Positions 30,892 through 40,985 of a stretch of DNA of 64,000 nt are shown piece after piece. The DNA lies in the NCBI GenBank assembly GCA_016110215.1, contig JADWQD010000009.1, positions 1,862,093 through 1,926,092 of the forward strand, written 5' to 3'. Position 1 is the first letter of the stretch. The number at the start of each line of letters is the position of its first letter. The position numbers were made by a program, and so were the translations under genes. The DNA comes from Capronia americana. Lineage: Eukaryota > Ascomycota > Eurotiomycetes > Chaetothyriales > Herpotrichiellaceae. Below the pieces are notes generated by a model. It worked only from the letters and a program-made list of their open reading frames with translations, had not been told where the DNA came from and ran no database searches.

Positions 30892-32139
30892 ATGTGTGGA
30901 CGATATGCACTTGGCATTCGTGCCTCATTCATCCGCTACCAGCTTCAGCAACAAGGTATGCCAGTTGACGAAGCACCTGACGACGATGAAGCGCGAGAGA
31001 CATACAACTTCCCACCAGGTTCCTATGGATTGGTCTACCGAGCCGATGTCCCAGACCAAGGTGTAAGAAACACAGACGAATCAGAACCTAGCAGTAGCGC
31101 GCCACCACAAGAAGAACAAGATGAGGAACAGCGGCGGCAGCAACAGAAAGTTCAGGAGTCAACGGGGCCCCCAGGTAGCCAGCCGAAACACTACAACTAC
31201 CAGATCAAGGTCATGAAGTGGGGTTTGATACCTTTCTGGACGAAACGGGCGCCTGACTATGGCTCAATGCTGCGCACGATAAACTGTCGCGACGATTCTC
31301 TACTCGAAAACAAGGGCATGTGGAATACGATGAAGCAGAAGAAACGATGTCTGGTGATCGCGCAGGGGTTCTATGAGTGGTTAAAGAAGGGGCCGGGCGG
31401 CAAAGAGAAGATCCCACATTTCGTCAAGAGGAAAGACGGGCAGTTGATGTGTTTTGCTGGTCTTTGGGATTGCGTGAAGTATGAGGACACGGAGGAGAAA
31501 TTGTACACATACACCATCATCACTACGGACTCAAACAAACAGCTATCATTCTTGCATGATCGAATGCCAGTCATTCTCGATCCAGGTACAGAAGAAGTCA
31601 AGCTGTGGCTGGATCCAACGAGAAACAAGTGGTCGAAAGAACTCCAGGCTCTGCTGAAACCGTACCAGGGAGAATTAGAATGCTATCCGGTCGACCAGGC
31701 TGTTGGGAAAGTGGGCAACAACTCGCCCAGCTTCATTGTACCCGTCGACAGCAAGGAGAACAAGAAGAATATTGCAAACTTCTTCAAAAATGCTCCAACA
31801 AAGAAGCTCAAAGACAAAGTCGAAGAAGAACCGGATGAGGACAGACCAACAGTCGACCATGACGGGAGCGAGAACAAGGCACCCTTGCCTGCAACAGCCA
31901 GCCCGGTAGAGGAAATGCATGGCCAGAAGCGAACACGTGAAGAGGATGCGGGAGAAAGCCTAACCAAGAAGGTCGCGAAAATGTCTTCCCCGCCCTCTCC
32001 AGTTAAGTCCCCTCCGAAGGCCGTGGGAGGCAAGAAGCCCAAGAGTGCGACAAGCAACAAGAATATGACGCTCAAAAGCAGCCCAACAAAGAAAGTCGAG
32101 CAAGGGACTCAGCGCATCACAAATTTTTTCACCAAGTGA
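30892..32139 (+). CDS. HMCES/SRAP abasic-site DNA-protein crosslink protein with PIP box
   Basis: Predicted 415-residue SRAP-domain protein. HMCES/YedK proteins shield abasic sites in single-stranded DNA at replication forks by forming a thiazolidine crosslink through Cys2. The start at 30892 is fixed because the mature protein must begin MCGRY. The active residues are all visible: C2, Asn in YNFPPG (about N39), Glu in GFYEW (about E162) and His in HDRMP (about H222). An acidic Q-rich insert (about 60-95) interrupts the domain. The C-terminal third is a charged linker with KR-type nuclear signals. It ends in QRITNFFTK, a perfect PCNA-interacting (PIP) box, Q-x2-I-x2-FF, at the extreme C-terminus. 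A weaker NIANFFKN copy lies near 293-300. It converges with the LRR gene, 45 bp apart. Confidence 0.93.
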   Translation: MCGRYALGIRASFIRYQLQQQGMPVDEAPDDDEARETYNFPPGSYGLVYRADVPDQGVRNTDESEPSSSAPPQEEQDEEQRRQQQKVQESTGPPGSQPKHYNYQIKVMKWGLIPFWTKRAPDYGSMLRTINCRDDSLLENKGMWNTMKQKKRCLVIAQGFYEWLKKGPGGKEKIPHFVKRKDGQLMCFAGLWDCVKYEDTEEKLYTYTIITTDSNKQLSFLHDRMPVILDPGTEEVKLWLDPTRNKWSKELQALLKPYQGELECYPVDQAVGKVGNNSPSFIVPVDSKENKKNIANFFKNAPTKKLKDKVEEEPDEDRPTVDHDGSENKAPLPATASPVEEMHGQKRTREEDAGESLTKKVAKMSSPPSPVKSPPKAVGGKKPKSATSNKNMTLKSSPTKKVEQGTQRITNFFTK

Positions 32140-32184
32140 TATTGTTAAGCAAAGTCCAATTCTTGAGTGGGCTGAGATCCATAT

Positions 32185-33804
32185 CTACCATATGGGATCA
32201 ACAAGCGGTTCCAGATCTTCTCCGAATTCGACATCGATCCACTTGCCGCCGGCATTTCTGCGAACTGCACGTAAGTGCTGGGCCACCGAGCGCGCAGTAC
32301 TTCGGATTAGAGCAAAACGTTCCCGGTCCTTTCTGTATCGATAGAGCCGACGCTCGTTCTCAACATTCCAGCTCGATGTCTCGTGTGTGAAGAAACGATA
32401 GTCTTCAGACGAAGGTGGAGCGACGGGCCTCCACCCGACTTCGAGGATCAATTTCTCTAGCCCACGCCAACCGCCATTCCACTCAGGAGTAAATTGTTCT
32501 CTCTGGGGGAGGGACAACGACCCGCTGGTTGGCGAAGAAGATGGAGAGGAAGAAGGTGAGGGGACCCACTGCAAAGCAGCAAACCAATCTCCACAGCCTG
32601 TGAGATCCAGCCATTTCAGGCAGTACAAGGAGCGACTCAACGTCCGCAAGATGCCCGCCGCTTCACGCCAATTGTTATCATGTGAGGTGTATATGTCTGA
32701 GCCGCCGTATACGACAGGTCTGGGACCAGGAGTCTGAACGACTACTCGCGTGGAGGCAGCGTTGGGTGTAAAGGTAGGCTGAGGCCAATATGCCAGGGAA
32801 AGGGAGGTTAGGGTTCGCAACTCTGTTGCAAGCGAAAGCAGAGACGACCAGGAAGCGGCTTTCGCATTGCCTGGAGAACTGGCTAGTGAAAGATGCTTTA
32901 GGTTGACGAAATTGTGGGCAGTCTTGGGTACTGGACTGATCGTGGGAACGTTTGGATGATCGTCGCTGTCGCTCTCAGCATCCCAGCTCTCTGGTGCATA
33001 CTCTATCGGGGGGTATTGGACGCCTGCCGTCGAACCTGCAACGGGGCCGGCCTGCTTTACCAGCAGATCCTTTTCCAGCTGTTTGAATGTAATCCAGAGA
33101 CCCAATGCATTGCTTAAATCCAAACGCTGGACTTCGTTCTTCTCTTCGATGTCTGTCTCATGCAAAAGCAATATCCTCAATGGGTCACTCTTCACATGGT
33201 CGCCAAAAACAGCGATATAACTCAGCAATGTCTCTCGCAATCGGACAGGCAAGTAGTTGAAGTATTCCAGATCGTTTTCGGCATGCCACTCCCATTCCGA
33301 TGCAATCTTTTTCAGCACGAGGTGTTGTAGGGATCCAGGTGGTGGAAATGCTCCGGATGGGAGGTTGCTCGTGCGAACCTGGATGCGATGATTCTCGCCA
33401 TCAGCGGGGTCATGCGAAGATCGCACAGAGGGAGGAGCATGGTTGCTATCCGTGAGCCAACTTCGCGGCGGAGGAGGCCCAGGAATACGGCGAAGACGGC
33501 TCGGCCCCGAACTCGAAGCGCTTGAGCGAAAACCTATTCCGTACCTTGGGGCAGGTGGGGGTGGCGGAGGCAGATCAAGAACCGCTCTTACCGAAGGGTG
33601 CAAAGAGTGCGCATTGTCAGGAGCGGGAGGAGTGCGGGTTTCACTTCTCAGCTGTAGTCGACGAGACTCTCGGATTAGGTCATTGACCGAGCGTTGCGAA
33701 GACGCCTCATTTTGAGGTCGGGTGGACTTGGAGAGTGAGAGAGTATGCGGACTGCTGGATTGCGGTTTGATCTGGAGCGCTCGCTGCTGGTGCTTCTTGG
33801 GCAT
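32185..33804 (-). CDS. Uncharacterised fungal protein with LRR-like repeats
   Basis: Predicted 539-residue protein starting at MPKKHQQRAL (33804). An upstream in-frame ATG at 33936 would add 44 residues of hydrophobic leader-like sequence, which I consider 5' UTR. The N-terminal 170 residues are disordered and rich in P, S and R, including PPPPPPAPRYG. After a helical segment (HLVLKKIASEWEWHAENDLEYFNYLP) come leucine-rich elements: EVQRLDLSNALGLW, LKHLSLASSPGNA, LTSLSLAYWPQP, LKWLDLTGCGDWF and LEKLILEVGW. This spacing is that of an LRR solenoid. I recognise no catalytic domain or clear F-box. An adaptor or scaffold role is only a guess. The neighbouring genes give no functional hint. Confidence 0.7.
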   Translation of the reverse strand: MPKKHQQRALQIKPQSSSPHTLSLSKSTRPQNEASSQRSVNDLIRESRRLQLRSETRTPPAPDNAHSLHPSVRAVLDLPPPPPPAPRYGIGFRSSASSSGPSRLRRIPGPPPPRSWLTDSNHAPPSVRSSHDPADGENHRIQVRTSNLPSGAFPPPGSLQHLVLKKIASEWEWHAENDLEYFNYLPVRLRETLLSYIAVFGDHVKSDPLRILLLHETDIEEKNEVQRLDLSNALGLWITFKQLEKDLLVKQAGPVAGSTAGVQYPPIEYAPESWDAESDSDDHPNVPTISPVPKTAHNFVNLKHLSLASSPGNAKAASWSSLLSLATELRTLTSLSLAYWPQPTFTPNAASTRVVVQTPGPRPVVYGGSDIYTSHDNNWREAAGILRTLSRSLYCLKWLDLTGCGDWFAALQWVPSPSSSPSSSPTSGSLSLPQREQFTPEWNGGWRGLEKLILEVGWRPVAPPSSEDYRFFTHETSSWNVENERRLYRYRKDRERFALIRSTARSVAQHLRAVRRNAGGKWIDVEFGEDLEPLVDPIW

Positions 33805-34487
33805 GTATGCCGCAAGTTTGCAACTGCGATGGTAACAGAGAGGAAAGATCAATACGGAAGAAAGAGAGAGTAGTAGGGAAAGGTGGAAAGAGGAACGTGC
33901 GGGATGGTTGGAGTCAGAGTGTCGCAGGCAACTCATGCAGAGGCTCGAAGTCTGATGTCACACTGCTCGAGAGCCAAATCCGACGCTGCTTTTAGCCATC
34001 TATTGACGCGAAGCCATGCCATCGATCGCATCAATACCCTGTGTGCCTGTCGATTGCCATTGACGAATGCTATAATGCTTGGTTCGATCCCTTAGACTCC
34101 GGCCTGACCTCAGAAAGCCTCTTCTTCTGCAACGGGGAATCCACATTCTTCACAGGTTTGGCTAACGACGAGAGAGCCGGTTCCGAGTGCCACAGACCTC
34201 AACTGTATCGCGTAGCCGCCTCATCATAACGCTACTGCTTCAGCAGAAGAATACGAACCGAGCCTCTACCGGCTCCCGCGCTCCCACCATGCCTCGGAGC
34301 TCCCGTGCTTGTTTGCGCTGAGCACTGCATCAACGGCCTCTGTCGCAAGCTGGATAGCCGCCGGGCAGCGATATTACCACGCGTGGAATCCAAATAGCGG
34401 CGTGGCGAAGCTTCGAGGGAGACGATCGTTTGAGGAGATTCGGACCAGGATGTAGTGGTGTAGTATATGTAGCTTTCTATCGGAGGA
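33805..34487. other. Intergenic: upstream of the LRR-like gene
   Basis: 683 bp between two minus-strand genes; the proximal part is the LRR gene leader (with the alternative ATG at 33936). No additional gene seen. Confidence 0.5.
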
Positions 34488-34925
34488 TTAGAAACCTGGT
34501 GGGTTGAGTCGCTGGCTGACTCTCGTCCATTTCGGTAGCTCTGAGATCTTGGTCAACCATAATTCAAGCTGCAATTGAAGATACGACATACTGTGAATGC
34601 CCTTCCTGTATTTCTTCTCCTTGCGGTCGAAGATGGTGTATTTATCCTTTGGTAGCATCTCTTCTTCTCGAGGCATCTCTTGGTACCATCTCTCCACGGC
34701 TTTCGCTGTGACGCCGCCATTTTTCTGTAGAGCCATGCTGACTGTGTCAACGACTTTATCGACCGCTCTTAATCGTTTTCGCTGACGCGCCTTTTGCATT
34801 GACGAGATGCGCCACGGAATTTTCCTACAGAAGCATAGGATTAGCGTTGTCAAGTCAAGGATAGCTCGAGTCCGGGCGACCAACCATAGTAAACCCCCCG
34901 ACAGAGGAGCCGTCGGTCTGAACAT
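34488..34925 (-). CDS. MRPL31: Mitochondrial large-subunit ribosomal protein mL60 (Mrpl31)
   Basis: Predicted 108-residue mitoribosomal protein from three minus-strand exons: 34925-34885, 34824-34592, 34540-34488. The spliced protein has the family pattern: MFRPTAPLSGGLLWKIPWR, RQRKRLRAVDKVVDTV, EMPREEEMLPKDKYTIFD, YRKGIHKLPKWTRVSQR and NPPGF at the end. The N-terminal arm is basic, without a classical long presequence. The introns are 60 and 51 nt and contain no in-frame stop, so an unspliced message would still read through to the same stop. The junction residues (W-K and K-L) match the family only when both introns are removed. It is divergent from tafazzin, 290 bp apart. Confidence 0.93.
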   Translation of the reverse strand: MFRPTAPLSGGLLWLVARTRAILDLTTLILCFCRKIPWRISSMQKARQRKRLRAVDKVVDTVSMALQKNGGVTAKAVERWYQEMPREEEMLPKDKYTIFDRKEKKYRKGIHSMSYLQLQLELWLTKISELPKWTRVSQRLNPPGF

Positions 34926-35215
34926 GGCGGATACAGCTGAAGACAAGAAGGCTGATGGCTCGAGTGCGTTCGAAGCTGAGTTAATTGCACATGGACGGAG
35001 ACTGCGAACTGTGAATTGCGAACCGGGAGATGTGGATCCCCGGGATTCTCCCAACTCTCCGCAAATTTATTGACAGCGTGACAGCCAACAACTCCGGCAC
35101 GCATCCACTGCGTGTCATGCTCGCTGAGCATCAATCTTTTTGACTATTTTCACCTCCTGCGAGTCCCTTTGATCATGTCTATGCTCCAGCGCTCTCGTCT
35201 CCTCCACAGCACCCA
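34926..35215. promoter_or_regulatory. Shared promoter of mL60 and tafazzin genes
   Basis: 290 bp between divergent start codons of two nuclear genes for mitochondrial functions. No distinct motif identified; the assignment is from layout. Confidence 0.5.
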
Positions 35216-36415
35216 ATGCGCCTCCACCGCGATGACTTCAACCTCTACCCAAACCTGGAGGCCCCGAGCTTGTTCTGGCGCAGTGCTTCGTACCAGACCA
35301 TTCTCGCCGTCTCAGCCTTTTCCCGCTTCTTCATCTATGCCCTGAATAGAACAGAAGTCCATGGGCTGCCACGCTTCCTCGACCTGCTGAAGTCGCGCGC
35401 CGACTACAAAACACGTCGGCGCGGTCTGCTGACCGTCTCCAACCACATCTCCGTCATGGACGAACCACTAATATGGGGCGTGCTTCCTCTCTCCTTCGCC
35501 GCCTTTCACGGCTACATGAACCACCGTTGGAGCTTTGGGAGTCATGACATCTGCTTCAAGAATGCCTTCACATCACACTTCTTCACCCTGGGCCAAACCC
35601 TGCCGACTCATCGGAGCGCACACTCTCCATTCGGCGGCCCCTATCAGGCCACCATGACCGAAGGCGTGCGGTTACTCTCCAAGATATCCGAGACGAAGCA
35701 GTCATTATGTCCAATGAACAACCCTCGCCTGCACAAGGACTACACACCCCCGCAGTGGCCGCGAGACTGTGTCGACCCTTTCTCCGACATCACTCCTCCA
35801 CCTTCGTACCCTTCTCAACCGAACGATGCCAGGTGGTATCTTTCACCATCACGCTATGCGTGCAATTCTTACAGCTGGGTACACATCTTCCCCGAAGGCA
35901 TGATCCATCAGGCCGCGGACAAGACAATGCGCTACTTCAAATGGGGTGTGGCCCGCCTGATCCTCGAGCCTCCTGAATGTCCTGACGTGGTGCCCATGTT
36001 CATCGAGGGGACGGACCACGTAATGCATGAGAGTCGTACCTTCCCACGCTTCCTTCCCAGAATCGGCAACAAGATCTCGGTAACATTCGGGGCGGAGCTG
36101 GATGTTGAGGCTGTCTTTGGCGATCTGCGCAAACGGTGGCGAGATCTGGCAGACGAGCATGCGAGGGAGGTAGGCCTGTCGGGTTGGGACGAGACAACAC
36201 TGGGCCTTGTACCGTGGAACCTGGCAAATCATCCAGAGGCCGTCCAATTGAGGAAAGAGTGTACAAAACGCGTGCGCGACGCGGTTCTGGAGGTGAGGAG
36301 GTCAAGAGGCCTACCTGATGAGGATCCGAAGAATGGAGTGGTTGAGACGTGGATGCGAGAAGGGCCGAAGCGGGAAGGCTTGATGGACGACGGCACATGG
36401 GTGAAAGACACCTGA
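35216..36415 (+). CDS. TAZ1: Tafazzin (cardiolipin/monolysocardiolipin transacylase)
   Basis: Predicted 399-residue mitochondrial acyltransferase that remodels cardiolipin by moving acyl chains between phospholipids at intermembrane-space-facing membranes. Single exon. The N-terminus has the fungal tafazzin block YPNLEAPSLFWRSAS followed by a membrane-associating segment. The catalytic HX4D is in NHISVMD (about H77 and D82). Further motifs are WGVLPLSF, SHDICFKN, FFTLGQTLPTHR, the FPEG block in VHIFPEGMIHQ and ARLILEPPECPDVVPMFIEG. An insert between the acyltransferase blocks (about 155-215, P/S-rich) is typical of filamentous fungi. Nothing in the upstream in-frame sequence argues for an earlier start. 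Confidence 0.95.
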   Translation: MRLHRDDFNLYPNLEAPSLFWRSASYQTILAVSAFSRFFIYALNRTEVHGLPRFLDLLKSRADYKTRRRGLLTVSNHISVMDEPLIWGVLPLSFAAFHGYMNHRWSFGSHDICFKNAFTSHFFTLGQTLPTHRSAHSPFGGPYQATMTEGVRLLSKISETKQSLCPMNNPRLHKDYTPPQWPRDCVDPFSDITPPPSYPSQPNDARWYLSPSRYACNSYSWVHIFPEGMIHQAADKTMRYFKWGVARLILEPPECPDVVPMFIEGTDHVMHESRTFPRFLPRIGNKISVTFGAELDVEAVFGDLRKRWRDLADEHAREVGLSGWDETTLGLVPWNLANHPEAVQLRKECTKRVRDAVLEVRRSRGLPDEDPKNGVVETWMREGPKREGLMDDGTWVKDT

Positions 36416-37935
36416 TCAGGAAGAGCATCTTGATGTTCCAAGGATCAGGTGGGAGTGTGCGTCGTATCGCTAATATGTACTACCATCACCACCAACACCC
36501 GTTCCACACCATTTTCTATCCCCCGATCATGAAAACCTTCCTCATCTGCACCATGATACGCTGTAGGCCTCCCTCGAGCGTATCTCTGCGTTTCGCGTTC
36601 TGATATCTCCCCAACTCGGTGACAGGCTGTTTCGGATATTCCGCGCCCCTTTGTCCAGCCAGCCTCGTAACCATTTGCTCGAACAACCTCGAATATTGTA
36701 CCTCGTAGCTTCAAACTCAACCCCGTTCCCTTCAATGGTAGGACTCCCTTTCCAATCTAAAAGCGTGGTCCGATTCCATTATCCGATGAGACATGCCTGC
36801 ATCTGCACAATCACAGCTCGCCAGATTGCTTTGGTGTGGATTAGGATAGTCCGATATCGAGCTCTTCCACCTATATAAGTCGGTAGCGAACATGTTTCGA
36901 ATCCGCTACGCATCACATTAACTCACCGTGTCATGCCGAAGGCCCAGGTCCAAGCGAGTCTTGTTACACAACTGGTGAGTTGATCTGAAAAGTTCAACGC
37001 TAACCTTGGCTTTGCTTCACTCGTGGGTCATTACCTGGTAGGATATCCTAGCTGTCCTTCCGTCCGGTGCAGATGTGTGCCCCGGCATTTACGTCAGGTT
37101 AGGGCTCCGTAGGTCGGCAATCTGATAGTGCATATCTACTTTGAAGCAGAGCATGGGGAGAGAGTTCCTTGAATTGAGGAATGGTTGTTCTGTCTTTCGC
37201 CGTTGACTGGCGAAATGGCCCAGACGCAGCTGCGTCACAATGCATATTCACAGATTGGTGTCCTTGAATTTCTGCCTCAAGGACCATGATCGACCTTCTC
37301 CCTGACGAACCACGAGTCCACCGCTACCGAATATAAGGAGCACACCGCGACTCCCCTGAAATCTATGTATCTCTCTGTCGCCTGCGCCAGCGCTTTCTAC
37401 GCACCAGCTCAAAGACGTCCATCCTCTTCTTCAGCGTAATAATCATATCCTTGGACAAATCCGCTCCTTGTGCGAGTGAGTCGTACGAACTGCTCCTGCC
37501 TAGCCATCGGGTCTCTCGGTGCCTCTGACATGTGATCTCTCATTTGCTGACAAGCAGCTATCCTGTCCCCAGTCGCCTTCACGGCCCGATCTTCCAGCTC
37601 CCGTTGGTTGTTGCGAACTGGGGACTTGCAAACAACCTCGCAGCTTTGGTGTTTTTGACACGATTGATGCTTGTCCTCTGATGGCAACTTATGACACTCG
37701 TCACTGCGAAGGCGTTAAATATGATGAGTGTCATGCTAAGTACCACCCTGATTGGTGCAAGAGGGGATTTCGTGGTCAAAGTTATGTTAAATCACACGTC
37801 AAGCGTGAAATCTGAGGCACGATGGACCGGGGGCCCCCTACATGGTGGGCGGGCTGTTGATTCGTGAATATCCAACATGGCCGTTGGCTTCCGATCTCGC
37901 TCTTCACCTCTCCATCACGCTACCTTTGTCAGTAG
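36416..37935. other. Intergenic between convergent tafazzin and DUF3176 genes
   Basis: 1.5 kb without a supported gene. One minus-strand frame (37409-37687, 92 residues, Cys-containing N-terminus, acidic C-terminus) and an overlapping plus frame (37519-37815) have moderately protein-like composition, but no known domain and no splice partners. I list them as unproven. Confidence 0.4.
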
Positions 37936-39930
37936 TCAAGGACACAAGAGCAAACGCTTCCGGCCACCATCAGAAGGAGCAAGTCTGACGCAAGTTGTGC
38001 TTGCCGCATTCTCCATGTCGCTGGCTTTCTTGTACAACCTGCGATCGTCTAGCAACTGTTCGTCGAGGCCATGATATAGCAGTGCGAAAGCCGAGGTCTT
38101 CCACAGCGGGACTTGATGACGCTTGGTGTAACCTGCGGTTAGGATGAGAAAGGCCAGACCCAAGACGTTGAGGGCAAATGGTAGCGATAGCCAAGCCCAA
38201 CGTACGACGACGAACGTCTTATCGGTAAATGCCGTCCCTGCAAAACCGTCCAGGTAGCCGGTGCTAGCACCGGTATTTCCATGAAGGTTGAGATACGTCA
38301 GAGCTGCTGAGATATTGGGCATGAACCTGTCAGGATCATAATTGGCCCCTGAGAGGACGTTGTCCAAGATGTAGTTACCGCTGTTGCCGACGCCACCGAC
38401 CGGCAGACGCCATGTGCTCTCGGCCCAGGTGGTTGTGTACGTCCCTTCGAACATGTGCAGCATGTTCTCAATCCAGTAGACATCTATACCGCACCAAATC
38501 CGGTGTTCTAGGTCTAATGGGCCAAGGGAAGTGTCATACTTGACATGGGTAACGTTCTGGTCCTTTGGGCGCCAGCAAAGACTGTTATCTCCTGTATTGG
38601 TGAATATAGTGCCGTAATCTTCTTCCACTGGCTCTTTCACCGGAGTTCCGTTGATCACGGTAAGATTGTACTTTCTGCTACAGGGGGTTAAGACACAGAC
38701 ATGCGCGTCGATGTGGCTGGGAATCAATGTATTGATTGACGTAGGTTCTTGGATAGGGGCTGCATAGCCCAGGGCCAGAAGTGGGTTCATCTCGTTGAGA
38801 AAATAGTGCGGCTCGGTGCCGGAAATGTTGAAGTATTCGATGATCTCGGTTGGATCAGTATCGTTGTAGCTCCCAACTGACAGCGACCAGATCAGTGGGT
38901 AATTGAGCGATTGTGTGCCGTCAATTTCTCCAAAGGTTGCCGTCAGCGGCTTGCCGGAGAAACCAGGGAGAGAAAACTTGAAGTCACAAGTTTGGGTTGT
39001 GTTCTGATTGATTTTTCCATAGTCTAAAGTGCATTGCTGCGGCAGAAGTTCGCCAGGCACGCACTTGGAGCACCAGTCAACAGACCAGAAAGAATCCCAA
39101 GTGCAATTCCCAGTGGAGCAGGACCATGTACTGTCGGGAAAGGAGCTGCCGTACATAGCGGCGAGAATACCCGCGAGTACATAGCCCTGCATTGAGCCGG
39201 AGAGCGCCGAAGGGTCTATGCCCAGAGCCTTTGTTGTCATGGCCGCAGAAATGGTGGCGTTGGACCGCTGCACAGGGTAGCTGACAACTTGCTGTATGAA
39301 AGGTTCGAAAGCCAGACTTAGAACAGTGATGACCGCGCCTAGGTACAGGAGAGATGCCACAGCACGTCCCAGCAGCAGCAAAAAAGAGCCCATGGGACCA
39401 CGACTTGCTTCGTCAATGACTTGCAGATGGTGGAGGTGCCTTCGTCGTCCCTGTTCAGAGCGGAGCCAACACCATTTGCACTGACTCATGGTTGCGGCAA
39501 CGGCGAAAATCAGTGAGGATTTTGCACATGCTGCAAGCAAGGCAAGCAACGTGTTTAACGTCAAACCCAGAGGCAGTCGAGAGACAGGATGTCCATCGTA
39601 ATACCTGAGAGTGAAGACAATCTCGACAAGGCAACCAAAGCTGAAAGCGAGAGCGGCCGCCTCTGGCCACCAACTGTCTAATAACACCGCTCTGCCGTAG
39701 AAGAACCATGGCTGCGGGATATCGCTACCTGACGAAAGCTTCGCCGACGGCGGCGCAAGATGAGAACCGTCGGATAAGGATAGCGTGATCTCTTCTGTCG
39801 GGCTCGATTCACTCACAGCGATTGTTGTCGTTTCAGCCGAATCTTTTGCATAGGAGTCCAGCCGCACGAGCTCGAAGGAGTTGATGCTACTAACCTCGTC
39901 TCTCACGTCGATTGCTTCAGAAGGGTCCAT
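37936..39930 (-). CDS. DUF3176 multi-pass membrane protein
   Basis: Predicted 664-residue single-exon protein of the fungal DUF3176 family, function unknown. An acidic, Ser/Thr-rich N-terminus precedes three closely spaced helices (about 89-110, 122-146, 182-212). The connecting motif LTLNTLLALLAACAKSSL and the SQCKW ... DEASRGPMGS block define the family. Then comes a large, probably extracellular domain (about 215-590) with many N-glycosylation sites and paired cysteines, including the characteristic C-x4-CTW element (CSTGNCTW). A final helix (about 592-615) returns to a short basic cytosolic tail. The topology of three helices, big ectodomain and last helix suggests a surface sensor or anchor, but this is inference. 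Confidence 0.85.
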   Translation of the reverse strand: MDPSEAIDVRDEVSSINSFELVRLDSYAKDSAETTTIAVSESSPTEEITLSLSDGSHLAPPSAKLSSGSDIPQPWFFYGRAVLLDSWWPEAAALAFSFGCLVEIVFTLRYYDGHPVSRLPLGLTLNTLLALLAACAKSSLIFAVAATMSQCKWCWLRSEQGRRRHLHHLQVIDEASRGPMGSFLLLLGRAVASLLYLGAVITVLSLAFEPFIQQVVSYPVQRSNATISAAMTTKALGIDPSALSGSMQGYVLAGILAAMYGSSFPDSTWSCSTGNCTWDSFWSVDWCSKCVPGELLPQQCTLDYGKINQNTTQTCDFKFSLPGFSGKPLTATFGEIDGTQSLNYPLIWSLSVGSYNDTDPTEIIEYFNISGTEPHYFLNEMNPLLALGYAAPIQEPTSINTLIPSHIDAHVCVLTPCSRKYNLTVINGTPVKEPVEEDYGTIFTNTGDNSLCWRPKDQNVTHVKYDTSLGPLDLEHRIWCGIDVYWIENMLHMFEGTYTTTWAESTWRLPVGGVGNSGNYILDNVLSGANYDPDRFMPNISAALTYLNLHGNTGASTGYLDGFAGTAFTDKTFVVVRWAWLSLPFALNVLGLAFLILTAGYTKRHQVPLWKTSAFALLYHGLDEQLLDDRRLYKKASDMENAASTTCVRLAPSDGGRKRLLLCP

Positions 39931-40985
39931 GACGAACAGAATAGCTTCTCAGCTCTAGCATTGAGCCGCATGTCAAAATCTGCGGGACATGTCTGTCTTC
40001 AAGAGGCTGGACTTGGGAGTTATGCTATCCAGCAGCTTCATGTCTTTATCCTCGTGGGCTGCCGGAACGGCAAGTTGGCCCCAAAGGTGCGCAGACTCGT
40101 AAAGGGAAGCTTGAATGCATGTCTTATCTGGCAGCCAATCTTGCGTGCAGACGGATAAGGGAGGGGTTGCTGTTGGGATACCTGAGGCGGGATCTTGCAT
40201 GAGATGGCTCCAGGGCCTGGATGGACAATAATCCAGTTTCGCAGTGCCTACTCGAAGCGACGGGCTAGCGGCGGGTTTGGTGAATGAGGCAGACTCGAGG
40301 ATGAGGCTGCAACATCAAAGCCGGGCTCGATGCTAAAGTCGTCCGTCGCCTTTTTCATGTGCCCTCGGTTACAATCGAGCAAGGCGCAGCTCAACTTGAA
40401 CGGGCCTGGAGGCGCAAATGTTGTGCAAATCGGCGCAAATGTCGAGGTGAGTTCAATGTGAACGGGGAGCTGGTGCTGAAGCTCTGCTCAACTCTCAACC
40501 CGTTTCACAGGCCGCTGGCCGTCGAGTCGGCAGGCTCGTCCCTGGCATATGCGCAGTACTTCCTCGTAAGCGCTGATCCTACTAGTATGTGTTTATCCGA
40601 GTATGAAGACGTGGCTGTAAGCTTGAGAACAAAAGTTACGTAGACGTCAGTCCCCAAGCAGCGTGAGGCAGAAGGCATTTGAAAGTACAACTTCCTTTCA
40701 AACTACGAGCAATGCATCAACCATAGCGGCACCACCTGCAGCTCCCTGGGGTATCTGTGGTAACCCAACACCTGCCGACTAGTGAGCGCCTTCGCTTTTC
40801 CAAGATGATGGCCTTTCTTCCAACGAGCAGACCGTTCAACAACATATCCGAGCGTGAAGCGCTCCCAGGTCGTCAGAATACAATAGCCTCCTGCTAATAG
40901 CACCTCGGACGGTTCCAATTGATAACAGCAATAACCAAAATTCGAGACCTTTGCCCATACCCAATTCATGAATGAAAAGAACCGC
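39931..40985. other. Intergenic: DUF3176 promoter and Rad21 3' end
   Basis: Both neighbours are on the minus strand. Short frames only (for example 40703-41035, which overlaps the end of Rad21 in another frame). No RNA gene or repeat seen. Confidence 0.5.

Noticed and set aside
34488..35054. 188-residue single-exon reading of the mL60 locus
   Set aside because: It includes both introns and a non-conserved N-terminal extension; splicing gives the correct 108-residue family pattern.
37409..37815. Small Cys-containing open frames on both strands (92 and 98 residues)
   Set aside because: They overlap each other on opposite strands, have no known domain, no splice partner and no supporting context; left as unproven.
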